Assembly (NCBI GenBank): GCA_001683735.1
Contig: LUGG01000023.1
Location: 434,001-498,000 of the forward strand
Reading direction: 5' to 3'
DNA length: 64,000 bases
Source: Grifola frondosa
Taxonomy: Eukaryota > Basidiomycota > Agaricomycetes > Polyporales > Grifolaceae
The notes under the pieces are model-generated. The model was given only the letters and a program-made list of their open reading frames with translations. It did no database searches and was not told the DNA's origin. A program made the position numbers and the translations under genes. Positions within the stretch are counted from its first letter, which is position 1; the number at the start of each line of letters is the position of its first letter. This document shows, in pieces, positions 59,440-64,000 of this stretch.

Positions 59440-61480
59440 CCGCGCGCTGTAAGGGGTTATTGACGTACGTGAGAGTTCCTGTCTGAGAATAAATTTCTAA
59501 CACAAGAATTTGTTCACAAAAGGATTTATTTTTCAAGCAAGGGGTTCAGTAAAACTGAATTATAAGCAGCAAGAAATTTAAAAGCCTTCAATACTTCAAT
59601 GTGCACCAAGCGTGACGGGTTTTCCTACTTTTCCGGTCAGAGGCTCAGCCGAGTCCGGAAATCCGAGATTTATTAAATATATAAGATTCAGGTACGTAGA
59701 TTCCAAATGAATGTCAGGGATATTACTTGCTAACACTTGCGACTTCAATTCCTGGTCTTGTGAGAGTGCTCAACCTAGCCTACTGTCCTGTAGGGTCCTT
59801 GAGTCTTCCTGCCTGGGTCTGTACTTTCAGAGCACTTGTCTGAACAGTCAAACAGCCCAAGAAACTTCTTGTCTCGAACTTAAACTTGCACTTTCCTTAC
59901 GCCGCAATCTGCTGTCTTGCTACTGAGAATATTCTACTGCAGAGTACTCAACCTATCCTACTTTCCTTGTAGGGTCCTTGAGATACTCTTCTTGGACTTG
60001 TACTACCAGAGCTCAGTCTGGTCAGGTGACAATCCAAGGTGAAATTCACAAAGAAGGAGAGGGCACACAGATGTCTGGGGTGAAAGTGGATAAAAACTAT
60101 ATTGCTCTCAGGGGGGCAGTTTGGCCTGCTTTTATACCCTGAGGAAATTCCAGAACATTCCATGGAAATGACTCACTCTGACTCCCCCTGACTCATTTCT
60201 GGGTTGCCTTACTAATCCACCTCAAATCCTGACTAATCACGACTGATCATGATTATCCATGGTCAATCCTGATTGGTCCTGACTTGGCTTTTCTGAATTA
60301 GTGCTGACAAATCAGAGTTCATCTGAGGTCATCTGATCATGTCTTAGTCATGGAACATTCTAAACTATGTTACAAAAGTATCAAAACTACGAATTCAGTA
60401 CAAAGTTTTCCTAACTAAGCTTATTTCTACACTAAATCTTTCAATTCTATTTATATCTCCTACTTTTCTCCTTATCTCCACATCTAGGCCTTGTCTAGAT
60501 GGTCTGGGCTCATGATCCAGGTGGTCATGTGATTGATCTGGACCTGTCCGGGCTTGCAAAATGGGGTTACAACTGATAACACTCCAAATTTGAGGGTGTC
60601 TTTTGACAAGCCTGGGTCGTATTGAGTTTCTTGACAAGGGCTAGGCCATTCTGGAACTTAGCTAGAACATGTAGACTGGTCTGGACCTTGTCTAGGTCCT
60701 TCCATTGTAACTTCTCAAGTCATGTAGTTCCTTCTTATAATCATTCTTATGTAATGTCCTTAACAAAAAATGCATATTTTGACTTGAAATAATGTGAGCT
60801 GAGTGCTGATTGGTGGGAAAATGGATACATTGTCATGTGACCTAATTCTTCCATCCATGTCCTTCATAGATCAACAGAAAGTCATCCATCAGTCTCGCAT
60901 CTCCTGCTTGCAGCATGTTCTTCGGCAATTCAACTATATCGCTGTTCGGCTTCAACATTCCTCTGCGATGAGCAATGTTCCGAACGATCCATGCATCCAA
61001 CCATTCAAATATGGCTAGAATGGAATAGGGAATGCCCACTGCAACTTCCTGGGTGCCTGTGTAATGCTCCACAGCAACAATGACTCGAGTCTCCTGAAAT
61101 TGAAGGATGCGGGTGATTCGTCCTGTAAACTCGGTGTTGGGTCCCAAAAGACGAAGGGGACCAGAAAAATAGATTGGGATAAGATGATCCTGGACTGGAT
61201 CGAGGATGAGGATATGTTTACGAGTCTGTCGATGCACCCGATAGTAGGGAACCTGAGTATCACAAAGGTACGAAATTGCCTGCATGATGGTGATGGACGG
61301 GAACAAGAATATCTGGAAATAGCCGAATGAAATTATGCTTTATTTATGAGTATAAGCACGTGACCACATTCCCGATTTGATGTCCCATGCCATATCATTT
61401 ACTGATGACAGGATGTGCAAAATTGATGTTATTTTGCCATGTCCAGGTACCAAACACTTTTGGTGCGTGACAGCGCTGAG
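59440..61480. mobile_element. AT-rich insertion within an NTH1 intron
   Basis: About 2 kb of markedly more AT-rich sequence between two in-phase NTH1 exons. It contains a diverged ~80 bp direct repeat (59762-59842 and 59942-60025, both with 'gtagggtccttgag' and 'ctcaacct') and a minus-strand frame at 60842-61306. No terminal repeats or target duplication found, so the element type is undetermined. Confidence 0.4.
60842..61306 (-). CDS. Hypothetical 154-codon frame in the insertion
   Basis: Intact frame with protein-like composition, including DPVQDHLIPIYFSGPLRLLG and AVGIPYSILAIFEWLDAWIV. No family recognised. Its presence within the AT-rich insertion suggests it belongs to a mobile element; it could also be a fragment of a larger gene. 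Confidence 0.35.
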   Translation of the reverse strand: MFPSITIMQAISYLCDTQVPYYRVHRQTRKHILILDPVQDHLIPIYFSGPLRLLGPNTEFTGRITRILQFQETRVIVAVEHYTGTQEVAVGIPYSILAIFEWLDAWIVRNIAHRRGMLKPNSDIVELPKNMLQAGDARLMDDFLLIYEGHGWKN

Positions 61481-61582
61481 CTGTTTTCCAGGCTGAACTT
61501 GCAATCCTGGCTACCCACCGAGCTGCACCCGGGAGCAGCTTCAGTTCGGCAGATGTATCCGCCACATCAGTCAAATGAGAAA

Positions 61583-62100
61583 TGGATGCATTGTCATGGA
61601 GGACAGATGCATCCGTTGTGTAGGGATGCATCTACCATGTATAGAAAACATGTTTACTTATGTACTATGTATTTAATCACATTTAAATGATGACGGATGC
61701 ATCCGTCAAGAGAAGGATGCATCCGTCGAGAAAAGCATGTCATTGACGACGGATGCATCCGTTGTGTAGGGACACATCTACCATGTAAAGAAAACATGCT
61801 TATATACTTAATTGCATTCAAACGATGACGGATGCATCCGTCGAGAAAAGGATGCAGCCGTCGAGAAAAGGATGCATCCGTCATGGGTACGGATGCATCC
61901 ATGTAAAAGTCTGTCGGAGGATGCATTGATTGCATCCTCCGACAGAGGGGATCTGTTCCCATGACGGATGCATCCATTCTCCAATGGATGCATCCGTCGA
62001 GGTACGGATACATGCATCCTTTCCTCAACAGACATCAGCACAATGGGTCGGATGCAGAATGCATCTGTTGGAGAACAGATGCATCCTACCTCCTTGCTTT
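61583..62100. repeat. Array of GGATGCATCC palindromes
   Basis: At least eight perfect copies of the 10 bp palindrome GGATGCATCC, several extended to GACGGATGCATCCGTC, between 61692 and 61995, with degenerate copies out to 62090. A larger direct repeat (61604-61738 and 61749-61870) contains several of them along with 'taccatgta...agaaaacatg'. The array starts directly where NTH1 homology ends. Confidence 0.85.
61910..61946. repeat. Perfect 16 bp stem, 5 nt loop hairpin
   Basis: Arms 61910-61925 and 61931-61946 are exact reverse complements around the loop TTGAT. The stem includes the GGATGCA half of the palindrome motif. Not followed by a T run, so not a terminator; it is part of the palindrome array. 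Confidence 0.8.
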
Positions 62101-62116
62101 GCAGCTGAGGCCGCCG

Positions 62117-62395
62117 CTGCGTGCCATGCTGCTGCGCGTTCACGGTGGAGGTCCGCTCGGGGTTCAAGCCGGACGCAGTGAGTTTCAGACGCAGCATTCA
62201 AGCCGGATGTAGCGAGGTTCAGGCGGGAGGAGGCGGTGATACAGTGTTTGCGGGTGGAAGGCGGTTCAGTCCGAGAAGAGCGCGACGAGTTAGAGGTAGT
62301 GAAGCTAGGACCGCCGGGCGTGCCATGCCGCTGCGCATTCGCAATGGAGGCCCGCTCAGAATTCAAGCTCGACGCGGTGAGCTTCAGGCGGCACG
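62117..62395 (+). repeat. Two-copy GC-rich repeat
   Basis: Copies at about 62118-62195 and 62317-62392 share 'cgtgccatgc', 'gctgcgc', 'ggaggtccgctc' and 'gtgagtttcag' with some differences. Offset about 200 bp. Non-coding as far as I can see. Confidence 0.6.
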
Positions 62396-62515
62396 AGGGC
62401 GAGTCGATTCGACACAAAAGTCATTGTTATTGTAGGCCTCGATAGATATAGAGCAATGCTAAAATACTTGTTAGGAGAAAGACACCAGCAGCAGATCAAA
62501 CACGCACCTATGTCG

Positions 62516-64000
62516 TCAAACAGCCTTCGCTTTACCCTTCCATAACTGAAACCTGGTAGTACCCGGCACGACCACTTCATCCGGAAGGGGCTTTCGTTCG
62601 TTGTATGCCTGAACAGTCTCAAACATCCACAGCTCCAACCCCAAGCACTTGCGCACATGGGGAAGTCGCAAGAGAATGGTATGACCGCTGGCTTTACTTA
62701 CCTCGATGTCCACCCATGAAGTCAACGCCCCCGCCACTGTGATATGTTACTATCCCACACCTCAAACCTTCCCAACGCAAATGTACTAATGACTTGAACA
62801 AAGCGAGGGATCTCGCTCACCGTGACCATCGTCCGTTGCCCCGGCTGCTCTTGAGCGACGATGGATCCGAATATAGGATGGCAATGTTCCTGTAAAATAT
62901 TAGTTGCTGCCGACAAATACACAGCATGAGCGGCGCACCTTCCACCACATGACGACATGGACCACAAAACCCCCTGGCTTGGACTGGGCTATAAGTTCAT
63001 CCTCTGCTTCAACCGGCTTCAAGAGCTCCTCACTACCACCAGCTGATTCTGCATGAGCCTTGCCAATTTGATCACCTACATTCGCCTCCATACTCCAACC
63101 ATCTGTAGCGAAAACTGCGTTGTCCATGGACGAAAGATCTGAGAGGTCGACATCCGAGCAAATGTCGACCACCTTGCGTCCACCAGGGCCTGTAGGAATG
63201 CGCGAAGAGTCATCCGAGAGGATCTCGATAACTTTACCGTCGTAGTCACGAACGTGGATGGAGGACACGGCGCTGTCGGAGTCGCTGATACTAATCACGT
63301 CGTCGGGAGTAGCCGCACGAATCTTGCGAGAGGATGGCGGGATGAGTGGTGCTGTTGCTGGTTGGGAAGGAGGAGGAGGTGTCGGAGTTGCCATAGGAAA
63401 TGGCCGCGGTACGAAAGGCTTGACACTGTGGAATTTGTTCAGGAGCGAGCGCACCTCCTGTTGTAGAGTTAGGTTAGCTATCTTGTATCACCTTGAGCCG
63501 CTGTACTTACCGGGCATTCAGACGAGGGTCCGCCATCCATGCCCACGTTCCCAGCCTGTACGGTTTGCAGTGAGCATCATTAATCAAATGAATTATGACC
63601 GGCATACCTGATGACCTGGCGTCCCTCCCGTGCTGCTCGGAGTGTCGGGCCCATTGAGCACCGTGAACGGAAGAGGCCTTGCGGCCTTCTTCTTCGGCTT
63701 CACTTGCTGATCACAGTGCCCTTCTTAGCGTCGGTGGCCTTCTTGGCGTCGGCCGCGACGGACTTCGCCGCGCCATCACTCCACCATGCCTCGTCATTCA
63801 ACAATTCCTCCAGAGACAATACAAGCTTGGAGGTCGTCCCGGCTGATGCAATGGGCGTTGCAGGGGGCGCCACGATCTGCGGTGAAGGGGAGGTCGCAAG
63901 GTTCCCGGGTGTAGCGAAAACGACCTCTTCTTGTGAAGAGGAGGTCGCAGGTTTCTCGGGTGTAGCGGGAACGAGCACGCGACCAAGAGGGAAGGACTTG
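62516..64000 (-). CDS. SIM-rich protein of unknown function, 5' end outside the window
   Basis: Minus-strand multi-exon gene running off the right edge. The readable part has a TPEKPATSSSQEE/ATPGNLATSPSP-type repeat-like leader, a basic segment, EVRSLLNKFHSVKPFVPRPFPM, then three motifs of SUMO-interaction type: DDVISISDSDS, KVIEILSDDSS and KVVDICSDVD. A C-terminal domain follows: PIFGSIVAQEQPGQRTMVTVSEIPRFVQVISTFALGRFEVWD and LELWMFETVQAYNERKPLPDE, ending KGKAKAV. Introns lie near 63560-63608, 63510-63455 and 62940-62890. One-base breaks are likely near 62740 and 63705. Family unknown; a nuclear SUMO-binding role is inference. Confidence 0.5.

Larger units (their letters stand above)
58359..61545 (+). 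pseudogene. NTH1: Endonuclease III homologue (NTH1), split and truncated
   Basis: Bifunctional DNA glycosylase/AP lyase of base-excision repair. The exons encode a basic Ser-rich leader, WREAYDAIKEMRARTPAPIDTMGC, NQRFSTLVWLMLSLQTKDEVT, YITLTAERL, the helix-hairpin-helix LPGVGPKIAFFTLQVAW with the catalytic lysine, and GIGVDMHVHRITNRLGWH with the catalytic aspartate. The next exon, LNLQSWLPTELHPG, is found only at 61491-61535, and its phase fits the donor at 59417, so the intervening 2.07 kb is an oversized intron or an insertion in one. After ELHPG homology stops and the palindrome array begins. The C-terminal Fe-S cluster loop (four cysteines) is missing. A frame change also lies near 58430. 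Confidence 0.75.

Noticed and set aside
61583..62100. CRISPR-like array
   Set aside because: Units are palindromes with irregular spacing, in a eukaryotic genome; not direct repeats with unique spacers.

Overview
The window reads as nuclear DNA of a filamentous basidiomycete, most likely an Agaricomycete. Genes are split by many short GT-AG introns of about 50-60 nt, and the gene content is typical of that group: SRPK-like kinases, expanded HNH-nuclease and P450 families, a Plavaka (KDZ-superfamily) transposase with a DUF6532 partner, and a divergent H2A/H2B pair. Order-level placement (perhaps Polyporales) is only inference. I saw no rRNA, tRNA or CRISPR array.

Left third (1-25 kb): two decayed tandem copies of an HNH-nuclease family gene (162-1450 and 5274-6600) flank gene-poor DNA. 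Then come conserved housekeeping-type genes: a frameshifted homoserine dehydrogenase (6789-8051), a large minus-strand membrane/WD40 gene (8753-12931), a GRAB-domain golgin like RUD3 (13543-15348), an SRPK-like kinase (15602-17236), a possible nuclease-fold protein (minus, 17883-18422), an unrecognised gene (18895-20884) that may be fused to an E2-binding HECT_2/UBE3D-like gene (20928-22649), and a second SRPK-like kinase (23209-24872).

Middle (25-50 kb): this accessory block holds three P450 copies in different states of decay, several copies of two small uncharacterised gene families (called X and Y here), and a Plavaka transposase (36225-39969) divergent from a DUF6532 gene (33672-35971). 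Downstream of the transposase, on the same strand, lie truncated pieces of a PCL-type cyclin and of clathrin heavy chain joined in frame. Diverged terminal inverted repeats at about 32962 and 46121 suggest that all of this may be one ~13 kb gene-capturing element. A 1.6-1.9 kb inverted duplication (30960-32590 and 56385-58257) flanks the element and its neighbours.

Right third (50-64 kb): histones H2B and H2A share a promoter. They are followed by a two-RRM RNA-binding protein (52321-55842), an intact-looking family Y gene, an endonuclease III (NTH1) gene split by a 2 kb insertion and truncated before its Fe-S motif, a striking array of GGATGCATCC palindromes, and a minus-strand protein rich in SUMO-interaction-like motifs that runs off the window.

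A pattern across genes: many otherwise well-conserved reading frames are broken by a single missing base, usually in or beside a homopolymer. In the Plavaka transposase the spliced length becomes an exact multiple of three if one base is allowed for. This could be uncorrected long-read consensus error or real decay, so frameshifted genes are listed with that caveat.
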